Below, piece by piece: positions 42,191-53,945 of a stretch of 64,000 bases of DNA (its first letter is position 1; each line of letters opens with the position of its first letter). Origin of the DNA: Avena insularis (taxonomy: Eukaryota > Streptophyta > Magnoliopsida > Poales > Poaceae). The notes under the pieces were generated by a model. That model was not told the origin of the DNA and made no database searches. It saw only the letters and a program-made list of their open reading frames with translations. The stretch is taken from NCBI GenBank assembly GCA_023614405.1, contig CM042697.1, positions 191,393,189-191,457,188 on the forward strand, read 5' to 3'. The translations under genes and the position numbers were made by a program.

Positions 42191-43537
42191 TCTACAAACC
42201 TTATTTTGGGAGCATACGAGAAACCAATCTACAGTATGCACTGAAGCTCCTCTTGCCCATGCGGCGGAAACCCTAGCTACCGCCACTTTCAACTCCCTCC
42301 TCTCTTCCTCACACGTGGCGGTGCAAAGTTCGGCTGCCGGTGGCGTGGATCTCTCATCTTCCCCGGCGTAGATCGGTGGCGCGGGACGCCAATCCTCGTT
42401 GCGGATGGTGTGCGCATCGGGCACCTCGGCGGCGTGGCATCTCTGGTGTGCGGTGGCAGCGGCATGGCTGGAGGAGCAGCGACGGGGCGGACGACGATCT
42501 GATGCCCCTCGTCCCTCTAGCCAAGAGAACTCCGGGGGAAACCTCAGATCCTGCGGGATCGAGCAATGGCGGTGTCTTGTGCATCGTTCCCCTCTTGAGG
42601 GCATCGCTTTTGGAGTTTTCACCGGCTGTAGGGACCAGCGGCGGTGGTGCCGAGGTGGCGGCTCGTTCGCTTCGCCGGCTTCGAGTAGATCCGCAAAGAA
42701 CTTGCGGCGGAAGGTGGCCGCAGTATACCGCAATGGGTCTAGCTGGCTCGGCCGACGATTTTGCTCGATGCAACGTCTCATGGCGTCGCAGGAGTTTGGA
42801 CCTAGGGCGGCGGCCCGGCTTTTTCGACGACGGCAGCCTCTGTGGTCATGTGGATGACGCGAATGCTGGATCTTCGCTAGTGGTTTCCACTTCGAGATCG
42901 GTTTCGTTTCAACTCAACGGGTGCTACGCACGATGGTCCTAGAGGAGGTGTCAAGTCATGCCTGACCGGCGGTGGCGATAGGCCTGATCCCGGCGGGTGC
43001 TACGCACGACATCTCCTCTGGGGCGTCAAGTCATGCCTGTTTTGGTCGATCGAAGGTGGTGCGACAGTGCTGGAGGCGTGATGGTATGGGACGTCTCGCT
43101 TCAGCCTCTTCTCCGGTATCTGGTCACGAGTTGTCGTTGCCGGACAGGTGATGATGGTATAAGCTTCTTCATCGAGTCTACACACTTCGGTGGAAACATT
43201 GATGGCATTGTGGACGTATGCTCGCGTCGTGTCCTTGATGAAGGTGGTGTCCTGAAGCTCGTCTCCGGGGATGAAAATCATGAGCTCGACCGTTGGTTGG
43301 ACTCGTCACTATCGGCGCATGTGCGGCTTTTCCTTCTTGAAGGCTTTGTCTAGAAGTTGTGTATTTTTCTCTTTGTTGTAGTCTTTGCCATAGGGTTAGT
43401 GGTAGTCTGATGAAGTTACTGTCGTGAGGCTTTGGCCTCGGGTTTGTTTACTTTGTAATTCTCGCACTCTTGAAATAAACGGGTTGTGTGCATCGTTTCG
43501 ATGCAGAGGCCAGGGCTTTGTTCCCCTTTTCAAAAAA
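42191..43537 (+). mobile_element. LINE-like or processed retroposon, 1347 bp, with poly(A)
   Basis: The insert is bounded by 12-bp duplications ACACATCCTAAT and ends in a poly(A) run. The last part (GTGTGCATCGTTTCGATGCAGAGGCCAGGG, positions 43486-43515) is typical of the 3' end of Triticeae LINEs, from memory. The GC-rich body starts GGCGGAAACCCTAGC, like LINE 5' leaders, and contains an imperfect direct repeat (GGGTGCTACGCACGA at about 42919 and 42994). No RT or endonuclease frame is present, so it moved with enzymes supplied in trans or is internally deleted. Confidence 0.75.
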
Positions 43538-43549
43538 ACACATCCTAAT
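43538..43549. other. Target-site duplication ACACATCCTAAT, right copy
   Basis: Directly follows the poly(A) run and matches 42179-42190. Confidence 0.88.
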
Positions 43550-44171
43550 CCTAATAATCCCAATGGAATTAGAAATGGATTCCTGGAGTACCAATTTAAG
43601 CAATCTAAGGATAACTCGGAAACCAGGTAGCACACGAAAATTAAATGGTTAAGGCTAATTATGCAACAAGATTCAACAGCTGAGGCAGGAAACAAGATTA
43701 AATGAAAGACAGGAAAAAAGAGAGAGAAATTACCTTGAAGTTTCATTTCCAAAATCCATAGGAGGGGAGGTAGGGAAGGGGCTGGTCGTCGCGGCAGTTG
43801 TGAGGACGTACGGAAGGGGCGGAACTCACTGTAGTGGTAGGGAGGGAGGGGAAGGGGACGTCCTCTTGCCGGCGGCAGTGATGTGTTGGTCATCGCGATA
43901 GAGGTGAGGTCATTGGGAAGGGGTTGAACTCGCAGCAGCAGCTGTGAGGCATGGAAAAGGAACGTCCTCTTGCCGGCAACGGGGAGGCAGGGGAGGGGCC
44001 GACCCTCGGCACCGACGGCAAGGGTTGAGGGGATTGGACATTCGAGCGGTGTGAGGAGAGAGATAGAAGACAAACGAAGTAGACGTTCAATGGCATGGTA
44101 CATTTTTTTGTTTTCCACATGAGAAAGGGATTTTTTTTCTTTTCGCCGAGGGCATAGCATGGTAGCGTCAC
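43550..44171 (-). other. GC-rich minus-strand block, possible first exon
   Basis: On the minus strand, GC-rich sequence from about 44050 down to 43740 has repeated GCCGGCAAGAGGACGT motifs (43860-43985). It ends in TGAAACTTCAAGGTAATTTC, where AAG/GTAATT is a reasonable 5' splice site. The frames here (up to 254 codons) are arginine/serine/proline-rich and unrecognised. It may be the first exon of a minus-strand transcript whose first intron received the retroposon at 42191-43537. This is a suggestion only. Confidence 0.25.
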
Positions 44172-44500
44172 CTAGGCTCCTACACTACTGATTTCAAGCT
44201 TTCACAAAGATTAAGTGAGTTGTCTCATTAATTTATATACTCTAGGAAAGACATCTAGAAGTGTAATTGAGGGCACCTCACAGCGATTGCCACTCTGGAC
44301 CGTTGGATGGGATCAGAGAGAGGGAAAAGAAAAGATCTGAGTCGTTCACTTTTTTAACCAGCACCCTCTTTTACCAGATAGACTGACTGAGACTTACCTG
44401 ACTAGAGGTGGTATGTGGCTGCTTTTTGGCCCATCGTTGCGTCAGGTCACTCTCAGCAATTCGAGGAGACGAACGAGTTGGTGCGATAGAATTTTCTAGA
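44172..44500. other. Spacer between two divergent GC-rich blocks
   Basis: No gene or repeat recognised. If the blocks on either side are first exons, this would be a shared promoter region. Confidence 0.25.
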
Positions 44501-44788
44501 GCCACGCGCGGTGGGTGAAAAGTGAAAACAGCCCCGATTGCCACAGACCCACACCCAAACCCTATCCACCTTCTCTACTCCTCCCGTGCTCCTGCCCCTT
44601 CTCCCCTCGCATGCGGCGGCCGGCGCCGCTCCTCCTCCCTGGCCGCCACCGTCTTCTGCGCCTTCCTTCTCCCACACCAGGTTCCTCCTCCTCCCACCCC
44701 TTCCTCTACTAGCGTGCGGACGCCGCTAATCTCTCCGACGGTCGAGCTCGTGTCGTCTCCATTGCCGGGAGCGGCCCCGTGGTGAAAC
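44501..44788 (+). other. GC-rich plus-strand block, possible first exon
   Basis: Pyrimidine-rich leader-like sequence precedes an ATG at 44611 (MRRPAPLLLPGRHRLLRLPS), a short Arg/Leu/Pro-rich peptide of the sort seen in organelle transit peptides. The frame closes after about 33 codons unless spliced. Not recognised; could equally be transposon-derived. Confidence 0.25.
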
Positions 44789-44889
44789 CGTACCCAGGCT
44801 CCACCTTGTGTTACACATATCCTGGCCGAGGCGCCACAGGCGAGCCTCCTGGACGCATGAGCTGCAGCAACGCGCCATGGCCCCGGCCC

Positions 44890-44967
44890 CCGGCACCTCA
44901 CGTGAAGGGAGGTCGCTGCCTCATGGTGATGTTCAGGAAAGCTAGATGCTTGATAAATTTTCTAGGT
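44890..44967 (+). repeat. Local duplication, copy 1
   Basis: GGCACCTCACGTGAAGGGAG to AAATTTTCTAGGT, repeated at 45074-45153 with few changes. Confidence 0.88.
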
Positions 44968-45073
44968 GGGCTAATTATTTTTTGTGGTTATAGTGCAGGT
45001 TGTAGACGAGCACAAGCATAACCATTTAATTGGTGCGAGCCCATGGAGTTACTACAGCCATTTGACATGGCCC

Positions 45074-45153
45074 TGGCACCTCATGTGAAGGGAGGTCGCT
45101 GCCTCCCCATGGTGATGTTCAGACAAGCTAGATGCTTTATAAATTTTCTAGGT
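45074..45153 (+). repeat. Local duplication, copy 2
   Basis: About 88% or better like 44890-44967 by eye; GCCATGGCCCC / GACATGGCCCT sequence just before each copy suggests the duplicated unit is slightly longer. Confidence 0.88.
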
Positions 45154-47050
45154 CGCGGTCCTCATGTCCTAATCGGTCCTCATGTCCATATGCAGGTTCT
45201 TCCCTCCATCTCTCTACCATCTCTCTAAAATTTGTAGGTTTTCTCTCCAATCCCTACATGTCCTAATCTTTGTTTTTGCAGGTTTTGGTTTATCTATATG
45301 CTACAAGATGTTCCATGAATTTGTCTAGGGATAATCAGCAGCCACAATTTTCTAATATTGGACTTGACTCAAGCCGGTGAGGCCCGCTCTGTGATGCTCT
45401 CTCCCACATCTTGTGTGTGCCGCATCTCTTTCCTCTCTTCTCTTCATTTAGTTTCCCCTTTGTAGGTTCAATTGCCTATTTCTTGGATATGTCCACACTG
45501 AAAGAGAAAAGCGATTTGCGGTAGCTTCTGTATGCCTGTCTTAGTTCATCAAGCTACTTAGACGAACTACTCTATGTAAGTTCATCCAATTGATCATCAG
45601 TCCAGTAATAGAGCTTAATTAACTTCAGTATTTTTTATTAGATCAGCTACTCATGTATTTACTGCCTACAATAATTTATTTTTGTCTTTTTCTTCGTAGT
45701 ATTTATTGTGAACAATGGATGAAAGCATGATCCATCGCCACCGTACTTCGCGCCTCCAACGCCGGACCGGTCTCCTCCACGAAGCTCAATATTTTGTGTT
45801 GTTCTGCTGACCGCCGTCGACCAGCTCGAGAAGGAGCAGGGACGTCGTTCATTTCATTCTCCTCTCAATGGTCAAAGGGAACTAGGAAGAGAGGAGGTCA
45901 TTGCCGCGCTTAGCAAGTGGGGAACGGGCCGCTGCTCGAGTTTCTACTCCTCTCTTCCTTTTCCTCTTTTCCTCTTTGGTTTTTGCAATTTGGAAGCAAA
46001 TGGTATGACACCAGCAAGTACAGTATATTAGGGCTAGCTTCTTAGTGCATCCATGGCTTCCTTGCATGTTCTGTGGGTATTTTCTTCCTCCAGCCACGTG
46101 CAAAGGATCCTTGCATCAATGTTTACAAACTTTCTTCCATAGTTATCACTCCTGGTGTAGATGACTTGCAATGCTTTACTTGTTTCTAGCATCCACTTTA
46201 TTTCAGAATTGTACAGCCATTGGTAGATAGAGAATGCCCTTTTCATTATCTTTTGCAGTGTGCTTTTCTTTAGCCGGTAATTCTTCTATTTTGTGGCCTT
46301 TGCCGGTGTTTCCTATTTTTCTTGATAGGATTTTTCATCCTGTTGTTTGTTGTTGTCTTGTCAGTGACATTTGTTCTTGTTTTTGGAGAGGTGCTTTATT
46401 CTAAAAGTTACTGTTTTCTATACAATGTCACAAATGGCCAGATTGATTTTTTTAATTTTTGACACCAGGTTATACCACACGCAATCTGTACAAGGTATTT
46501 GTTGGCGGTGGGTGCTAAATTTGTATGGCTTGTACGTATCCTCATGATTATGTGTTATCCTACATCATACCCTATTAGGAAGGTAACTCAAAAAATTTAC
46601 ATGACTCGGTTCAAGTTTGGTGCTCCCGAATTAATTGCATAGAATCTGTGGAACTTGTTCATGGTGTTTTTCTTCTGAAAAGCTTACCTTGTGAAAAGCA
46701 CAGATTATGGAGATTCTAGCAGACAATTTGTTGGAGTTAGTGATAGGGTCTACTCGGACTTTGATACCCTATCAGAGTTCAATTCCGACTATATCGAGCA
46801 CTATAAGTGAAGGTTGTGAGGGTCCTGACAGTTAAGTGATACAACACAATTATTCCTATAAACTCTACCCAATAAGTTCTCACAAACTGACCCTTAGCAC
46901 ATCCCATGGATGATTTATGTTTTTACACATTATATCAGTGAGAGTAGGTTAATCAATGACCTTTGCTGCTGTTGTACCAAGGTTTCTATTCTTAAGAGCC
47001 ATGCTTGATTAGCTAAAAAAGCATGTATCCTATGATTTGAAATTCGTTTG
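45154..47050. other. AT-rich region, intron-like
   Basis: No long frames, no recognised repeat. Pyrimidine-rich tracts and CAG/GT borders are frequent, as in plant introns, but no exon chain can be supported. A GC-richer patch at about 45720-45940 might be exonic. Confidence 0.3.
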
Positions 47051-47052
47051 TA

Positions 47053-47267
47053 CTACCTCTGTTCGGGATTATAGGTCCTACGCGTATACCTAGGTTGTTA
47101 ATTTGACCAATAAAATATAACTTATATATCACGAAAGTTATACCATTAGAAAATATAACCTCTAAAGTTTCTAATGATATAATCTTTATGCTATATTATT
47201 TATATTTTGTTGTTCAAATTGCCAACCTAGTTATCCGCGCGGGACTTATAATCCCAAACAGAGGGAG
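47053..47267. mobile_element. Stowaway-type MITE, 215 bp
   Basis: TA dinucleotides at 47051-47052 and 47268-47269 flank inverted ends CTACCTCTGTTCGGGATTAT and ATAATCCCAAACAGAGGGAG. AT-rich non-coding interior with inner inverted repeats (CCTAGGTTG... / ...CAACCTAG). End sequence and TA duplication are those of Stowaway elements mobilised by Tc1/mariner transposases. Confidence 0.88.
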
Positions 47268-47269
47268 TA

Positions 47270-50200
47270 ATACCTTATTCTACAGTTAAGTACAGAATTT
47301 TAATGGGATTGTGACAAGTTGGTTCTCTTGCATCTTAATATAGTATGTTTTTAGAAGAAAGCAACTAGATTGCATATATACTCTAGAATAGTACGTGAAT
47401 TAGTTTTGTTCTTTTTGATACTTATTTTTTGAGATTGATTTTTTAATTGATTTGACTTTTGAATTAGTTTTTGAAAAAGTTGAGATTTGATTTTATCCCA
47501 GCTCCTAGACTGCTTTTGGTTATATTGAATTTGCACTTTTCAGGTGAGCTCATGCTTAGTATGATTGGCCTGCTCGTTCCTGTGGTGTCGTGTGGCAGAC
47601 GATATATGTGAAGGAATTTGGGTGCTCACATAACCAGGCAAGCTTCCTCCACATTGCTCTCTTCTTAACATAGTTCTATCGGCCATTACTTTCTTAAGCA
47701 AGCTTCTGAGCTAATTAATTTATATGGGGTGCTCTTTAATTTTCATGATTTAAGTAAGCAATTCTTGAAGGGTGCTGGATGACAATTGGTTGAACAACTG
47801 ATATGATTATTTTTTATGGCTTAATTAGTGATTCCTTCCTGGTTTATGCGTTTAATGGCGCACGCCTGGTGCTAATGCTAGGTTCGTAAGCCAATGACTT
47901 TGCTACTCTTAACATGTAACCCTCCATTCATATTCGCGTAGGCCTATGTATTGTTTTTTAGATTTGTGGAGGCCTTTTTGTATTGTTTAACCAGGTTTAA
48001 ATTTGTCTGGTTGATAGTTTATATTCATCCCGCTTCAGTAATTCTTGGTTGATAAGCTATTTCTCTGAGGATTGAGGATGTTCTTGCCTTTTTCCTATCT
48101 TACAATTCAGTAACTTGCTAAGAGCTTGCGGTCTTTGTGTTGTGCAAAAAATGGGATAATTATTTTGTTATGCTGTTGTTCGAGCTGTGAATGCTTCTTA
48201 AGAAAACAACAAACTATATTTGTGGTAATTACTTTGAATTGGCCATCTAACAATGTCAAATTGCGTGTAAATGACCATGGTACATGGCACGTCTCCTCAT
48301 ATATAGTACGAAATTGTAGCGGAGAACCTACCTTGTCATCTTAAATATTTTTTTATATACATTATATTTCGCCGTTCACTAATAACTTGTGATTTTGGCT
48401 GGAGTGAAGAGCAAGTTTGTTTCTGTTTGAGCCTACCAGATCTGGTTTGCGTGGCAAAAATGGGAAGATGGTATCCATTTATTTACAGAAATGTGTTTCC
48501 AGACCATGCAGTGTTAGTTTGATGGTTTAGATTGGATGATAGGCTATTGAAAGAAGTGTCATGAGTCCGTCCTAGCGCCGACAAGGCTACGCGTGCTTTC
48601 AATCCAAGGTCACTCTCCCTACCCTACTATATTTTGCTTCCTAATTATATTTTCCATGGTTGGATGTTGCTCACCTTGATTGCTTTGAGTTCCAAGCGTG
48701 GACTAGCTTATTGCTGCTGGAACTAACACATGTTATGTTTCTGTAATTAATTATGTGCTTGTCCTGTATTTTTGGATCAAGAGCTTTCAGACATGTTGAA
48801 CTCTTTTGACATTATCTTTGCAAGTGATTGATCTGTGCTACTTCCATGGCTAGGTGCCTTTGACACTGGTTGGAACCGATTTGCTGGCCTCTGGCACCAG
48901 CTGGGAGACAAGGACTCTGTTCCTCGACTCGATTGCATCACCAGATTGCAGATTCATCGTCCTATAGGTAAAATTTGACTCATAATCAAAGATATAGCAA
49001 CATATGCAAATTTCTTACAGGACTATTCATCGTGTGGAACCTTAAAATCAGAATGAACACCTATTATTAATAATTTCACTAATTAGTACTATTCATTCCC
49101 ATATTTATCCTATCAATAGAACCTAATCAATGTAAGTGAGCAACCAACCTGATATGACGTAAACCTTTTTAAGATAATCGAATGCCTGGTTTGTGCCTTT
49201 TTTATGGAAAAGTAGAGGCATATATGCCAAGTATTTCTTACCCGCAGAATATCTTTGCATCTTGAATTTGAACCGTCATATTACTCGTTCATACAGTAAT
49301 GAACTTGAACTGTTCATATGGACTGCTCGTCCATACAGTAATGAATTTCAACTGTCAGAAGCTATATTATTCATTAGACTAAATTTGAAATAGAGCTAAC
49401 TGTCAGAAGCTTACACTTGGTAATTATAGACGTCTGCTCCCTCACACATGTGAGAGTTCTATACTACAATGATGTATGTTCCCTCACACAGACCTATACT
49501 TGTAGAAACTAAATGATGAGGCAAATTCAGTGTACGCTTTTTTGTTGGCATGCATACAGAGGCAGTATACCTGGAGCTTACAACAGTTATTAGCCTACTA
49601 ATTCAGAGTTCAGATTGGATAATTGTCTTGACGGGAAATTTTAGAGATTTCTTTTTGTTATTTTCTTTGTATAGTTTAGTGTACTTGCTGGTTTCCATTT
49701 TTGAGTTGAGAAACTTTTGCTTGGTTTGAATAGTTTCTGTGTTCCTCCTCTTGACTTGAGAAATATTTGATTAGCATAGAATATGTCACATCATCAAGAG
49801 AGAGCCTCTCATAAAGCATATATTTAAGAAACTCTTATCCAGTTTCCTTGTCCCCTACTCCATCTGTTGGTCAGGTATGTGCTGATATTTACCGCTTTAT
49901 GATCTTTGCCCCCTGTTGTCCTACTATGACTTCTCCATTCCAGTACTGCTTCCACCTCTTCGCGCCTGGTGAAGGATCGTGAGCTGCACGGAGGACAAAT
50001 GACGGAGAAAGAGGATTTAGGAATTATTAGCTAGCTACAGGAAGACAAACGACAGAGGGAGGAATTAGGAATGATTTGAATGTATGAGGAGTAATTTGTA
50101 TGAAGTAGGTATCCGTGTTCTTCACAATGCCCTGTCTTTTTTTTTCCTTTGAGGCCAGTGATGATAGCTAGGATCATCATAAGAGATCTATCAATGCCAT

Positions 50201-51105
50201 ACAACTGTCTGTTTGTGGCTAGCAGAATTAGAGTAAGCGCGTAGAATACCATTAGGGAGAGAGTATAGGATATTAGACTTGAACCTAAACAATTTTCTTA
50301 GTAATTTGTTGCTTCTCCCTGGTCTTCATTCGTGGGGATTACTTTTTGCAATGTCATACTTCAAATTGAATTTTTCATGTGTTTTGCTTTGTGTTCATTG
50401 TGCCGTATTACATATGCGTTTTACCTACGTGATTCGGCTTCATGTATTTGCTGAGGACAATGTAGTATGTTTTTCTATGTTTGCGGGTTTTTATTAGCTG
50501 CTGATTCATGGAAAAAAAAAATGGCTCACTTGCTTTCAGCAGCAACTGAATTTTTGTATAATCGTTTGTTACTCTGTTCATGATTTGGTGTGCTTTGCCT
50601 AATTTCATCCTATCAACGTCATTTTTCAGCCTGATTTTTACCGATGTTGTACAAAATTTAAATTATTTAAATTCAACGGGATCGTGCACCAAGACGCATC
50701 CCTAAATCTAGTGGTTATAAATTTCAAGCCTTCACAAAAATCTCGCATGTTTCAATAAGGATAAAATAAATGTCATGGATTTTCTTTTGCCCAACTAGCG
50801 TGGGGATTATATCAAGATTTTAAATAACCTACTTGTGTATTATTTTAGAAATCAAACCGTGGACTCAAAAGACATGCCTTATACTTTAAGAGACATGCAA
50901 CACCCATATTTTAAGAGACACGCAACACCGTGTGACATATGTAAAATGAATTCAAAAGACATATATTATATTTTTAAAGACGTGTGTTACATGTACACTC
51001 TTACTAGTCCAAAGTATGTGGACTGAATTCAATCAAATGATCTCTAATGGCTGGCGAGGAAAATCTAACCAAACCAACGCCCAGGGGACACACACACGAG
51101 GATCT
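47270..51105. other. AT-rich region with no firm gene
   Basis: Intron-like or intergenic DNA. No conserved domain is visible in any frame. One stretch (48856-48967) could be an exon (see the separate entry). The minus-strand and plus-strand frames of 60-73 codons here look like chance frames. Confidence 0.35.
48856..48967 (+). other. Candidate exon or transcript fragment
   Basis: A GC-richer island in AT-rich surroundings reads VPLTLVGTDLLASGTSWETR, TLFLDSIASPDCRFIVL and a stop, followed by GTAAAATTTG. It has an open frame from about 48856, preceded by CTAG. No homologue is recognised. Confidence 0.2.
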
Positions 51106-51241
51106 GCCTTGTTCGGTTAATCCATGCCTAGAGTGGATTGGAGTGTATTGGAGAGGATTAGAGGGAAATTTGACTTAGATGGGATCTAACCCACCTTGAT
51201 CCATGCCAATCCCGTCCATTCCCTTAGTAACCGAACAAGGC
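51106..51241. mobile_element. Small inverted-repeat element, 136 bp
   Basis: Perfect 14-bp terminal inverted repeats GCCTTGTTCGGTTA and TAACCGAACAAGGC. The interior is purine-skewed with further imperfect inverted parts (GGATTGGAGTG / TCCATTCCC). The ends resemble hAT-type MITEs of grasses from memory, but I see no target-site duplication. Confidence 0.65.
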
Positions 51242-51616
51242 CGCATGGTGATCACGGGCTAGGATTTTGCAGAACTCATCCAACATTGCTTCTTTGTTGA
51301 TGTCCAGGAGATCAATGGAGACGCTGATGAGCACATATTCTTCGTGCTGCAGAGGAGGGTCACTCACTACAAGCAGACCTTGCTGAAGGCGATCTGCAGG
51401 GCCAGGCTCGACAAACATCGGACCCGGCAGGTAGCGGAACGGCAGCATCGGGAAGTTCGCCATACCCGTAGTCGTCAGAGATGGTGGCTGAGTCGCGGTG
51501 TAGGAAGGGGGTGGCAGAGTGAGGGGTGGGGGAAAGGCTGGCGGTGGGGGTGAAGGGGATGAGTTAAAGCGGTCGAGCGACGAAGCCGAGGACACACGGG
51601 GTAGGGAATCAGGCAA
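51242..51616 (-). pseudogene. Fragment of a zinc-knuckle/LINE-ORF1-type protein (DUF4283-like)
   Basis: The minus-strand frame starts MPDSLPRVSSASSLDRF at 51616, then a proline/serine-rich stretch (SPSPPPPAFPPPLTLPPP), then MANFPMLPFRYLPGPMFVEP, GPADRLQQGLLVVSDPPLQH and EEYVLISVSIDLLDINKEAM. The MANFP...P block followed by a short beta/alpha segment recalls the N-termini of many Triticeae DUF4283-type, retroelement-associated proteins. The match ends at the small inverted-repeat element (51241). Moderate to low certainty. Confidence 0.35.
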
Positions 51617-51694
51617 AACAGGGAAAATAGCGGGGGCGAATCGACAGCATTAAGTGACTTACTAATCAGACTAGCACGTTATATATGTATAATA

Positions 51695-51772
51695 CTTCTT
51701 CCGATCCAAAATAAATGTTGTTGTTGAAGTATAAAGTTATATTAAATTAGTGACACTTTTTATCGGAGTGAG
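51695..51772. mobile_element. Stowaway-type MITE, 78 bp
   Basis: TA at 51693-51694 and 51773-51774 flank ends CTTCTTCCGATCCAAAATAA and TTTTTATCGGAGTGAG, diverged from the usual CTCCCTCCGTTCC consensus. Short length and TA duplication fit a worn Stowaway. Confidence 0.8.
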
Positions 51773-51774
51773 TA

Positions 51775-53455
51775 GAACAATTAAAACACCAGTTAAGTAT
51801 ATACATTATGTCCATATTCAAACTTTAATAACATTACACGCACAATATTACAAATACCAAGGAAGACCAAAAAAGCTTCTTCACCAGCAGACTCACTCAG
51901 GCTCTACTTGGTTTCATGGGATGAAAGTACAATCATAAAAGAAATAACCGAACATAGCAGTGTATTTCAGCTCGATGGACATGTGTAAACTCATCCGTGG
52001 CTTTGAAACAACTCCAACAGAAAGTGGTAGGCGGAACAAGCAGTTGACCTGAACAAGCATATGTCCTGAACTTTGACCGAAACAAGCAGTGTATTAGTAT
52101 TTACAACAATAAAAATTCTTTGTCAGATATGCATGCACACACATAGAAGAATCCTTACTAGAGTATTCTATAGAAAGTATGCCATATATCATAAAGAACC
52201 GATACCAATATTCCGGATTAAAAAAAGAAACAGAATCAGTGCGAAGAATACACATGGACACCAAAGGATGAAAGGAAGCCATTTTTTAGTCTGGTCATAC
52301 AATCGATACTTAATAGAACAAAACCATATCTGTCCAACAATGTGCCCTGCAAAAAGAGCACCCTTCTGTTTGAGAGGATACAACAGCCATACATGATTGA
52401 AGGGAGTACGGTGCAATAAAAAAAATACCTTGTTAGTGATTAAGATTATTGTCGTTCTTGATCTATGAATCAATCATATAGATATTATCAAAACTACCAG
52501 AACATTGATAGTAGAACCTGGAAAATTAGGCTTTACCCTCCTCGCTAAATTTCAGTACAACTTGATCACTGAATCTGGGAGAGAAATTATGCTGAATCTC
52601 AGTACTAATGCGCTCACGATGCAGGTCAATAATAAGAACAGGAAAAAGTATAACCTGAAGAAATTGTTCATGCACCGGCGTCAGAGATGAATGTGTCAAA
52701 GATAGAGCATTGCAACTATTGAATAAATAGGGCAATTCCTTCCTGCATTCTTACATACAAGAAGACCTCTTGTTGTTTGCACAGTCTATTAAAGAAGACA
52801 AACTGACAAGCAAAACTGACAAGCAAAATAAGAAAGAAATGTGTTAAAAAATGTCCCGTGTTGAATAACCTAAAATATGCATCTTTGAACCTAAACATTT
52901 GAATCTCATGTTAACATCACCGGCTACAGCACCATCCTCAGCTGCTAGAGAAATCCAAATGTAATAACGAAATAGGAAGTGTGTAGTTTACAGAACATCA
53001 CCTAATATTGGATTCAGCCACTAATCCTACCTTAGTATGTTTCCATCCTTATACATAAAAATATTACTTGAAATTTTTTGGTTTAGAAAGTCGCTGAGGA
53101 GGATCAGGAAAGTTTCCATGTTGTAAATTGTTCACCTTGTTAACATCACACTATCACTGTACTGCAGTCAGTCTCCGACACCTCTAATTGGAGCCTTGTA
53201 CATGTATACCTCCAACAAACATTAGAAGTGTGAATTTTCTCAAAGATCTGAACACAGTGGTGGATGTTGAGACATGGAATTCTTCCAAACAATGGCATTG
53301 AAATATAGACAAATGGAGCTAAGTGGATAAGGTGGAAAAAAGGCATAGCTTACTATGGCAGGAAATAGGATGACATAGCAGAATATATGAAAACTTGCAG
53401 AAATAAGGTGGATGCCTGCACCTTCTCCTCGGTTAGCTATGACCAGACTGATTCC
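51775..53455. other. Unassigned AT-rich region
   Basis: Longest frames are 107 codons (52073-52396, plus) and 94 codons (52189-52473, minus), both without recognisable motifs. Nothing else identified. Confidence 0.35.
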
Positions 53456-53945
53456 TGAATGTGTGCAGGTGGGGACAGAGTCGTGCGCGACAGGGGCAGC
53501 GCAGGCAGGGGCGTGGTGTGTAAGGCTGGCAGAGGCGGCTAGCGGGGTCGTGCGGCTGGCGGCGGCTGCGCCCGCGGGGGGCGGCGGTTGCGCACGCGGT
53601 GGCGGGGGAGGCTGGCCGCGAAGCACGCCGGGGCGGGGGCGGCTACCGGGGTCCTGCAGCGGCGGTGTATAGCGCGGCGGGGGCGGCAGGGCTGGCGTCT
53701 TGCGCTGCAGGGGCGGCGGCGGCTGGGTCAGCGCGGCGGGGACGGCGGCTGGGTCAGCGCAGACGGGGGAGGGATGGCTGTTGTGAGGCGGAGGAGGCTA
53801 CAGCGGTGGCAGGCGTCGCAGCTGGGGCTGGGCCGCGCAGGCGGGTGGAGGCTGCGGCGGGGGCAGCGCAGGTGGGTGCATGGCGTCGTGGGTGGAACTG
53901 CCGTCTTGTGTTGACACAAAATGGGAGTCGCGGGGCGGTCCGCTC
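53456..53945. repeat. GC-rich low-complexity block
   Basis: Very GC-rich with GGCGGC and GCGGGG runs and a short tandem unit CAGCGCGGCGGGGACGGCGG (CTGGGTCAGCGC repeats at 53727-53760). Frames on both strands code for Ala/Gly/Arg or Pro-rich peptides, as expected of any such block. On the minus strand it could be the Pro-rich first exon of a gene, but nothing supports this beyond composition. Confidence 0.6.

Noticed and set aside
42164..42942. Host genes of 139-205 codons on both strands
   Set aside because: They lie in the retroposon between its target-site duplications; composition is GC-rich Arg/Ser/Ala with no domain.
47351..47536. Gln/Lys/Ser-rich minus-strand ORF
   Set aside because: It arises from AT-rich low-complexity sequence and has no support.
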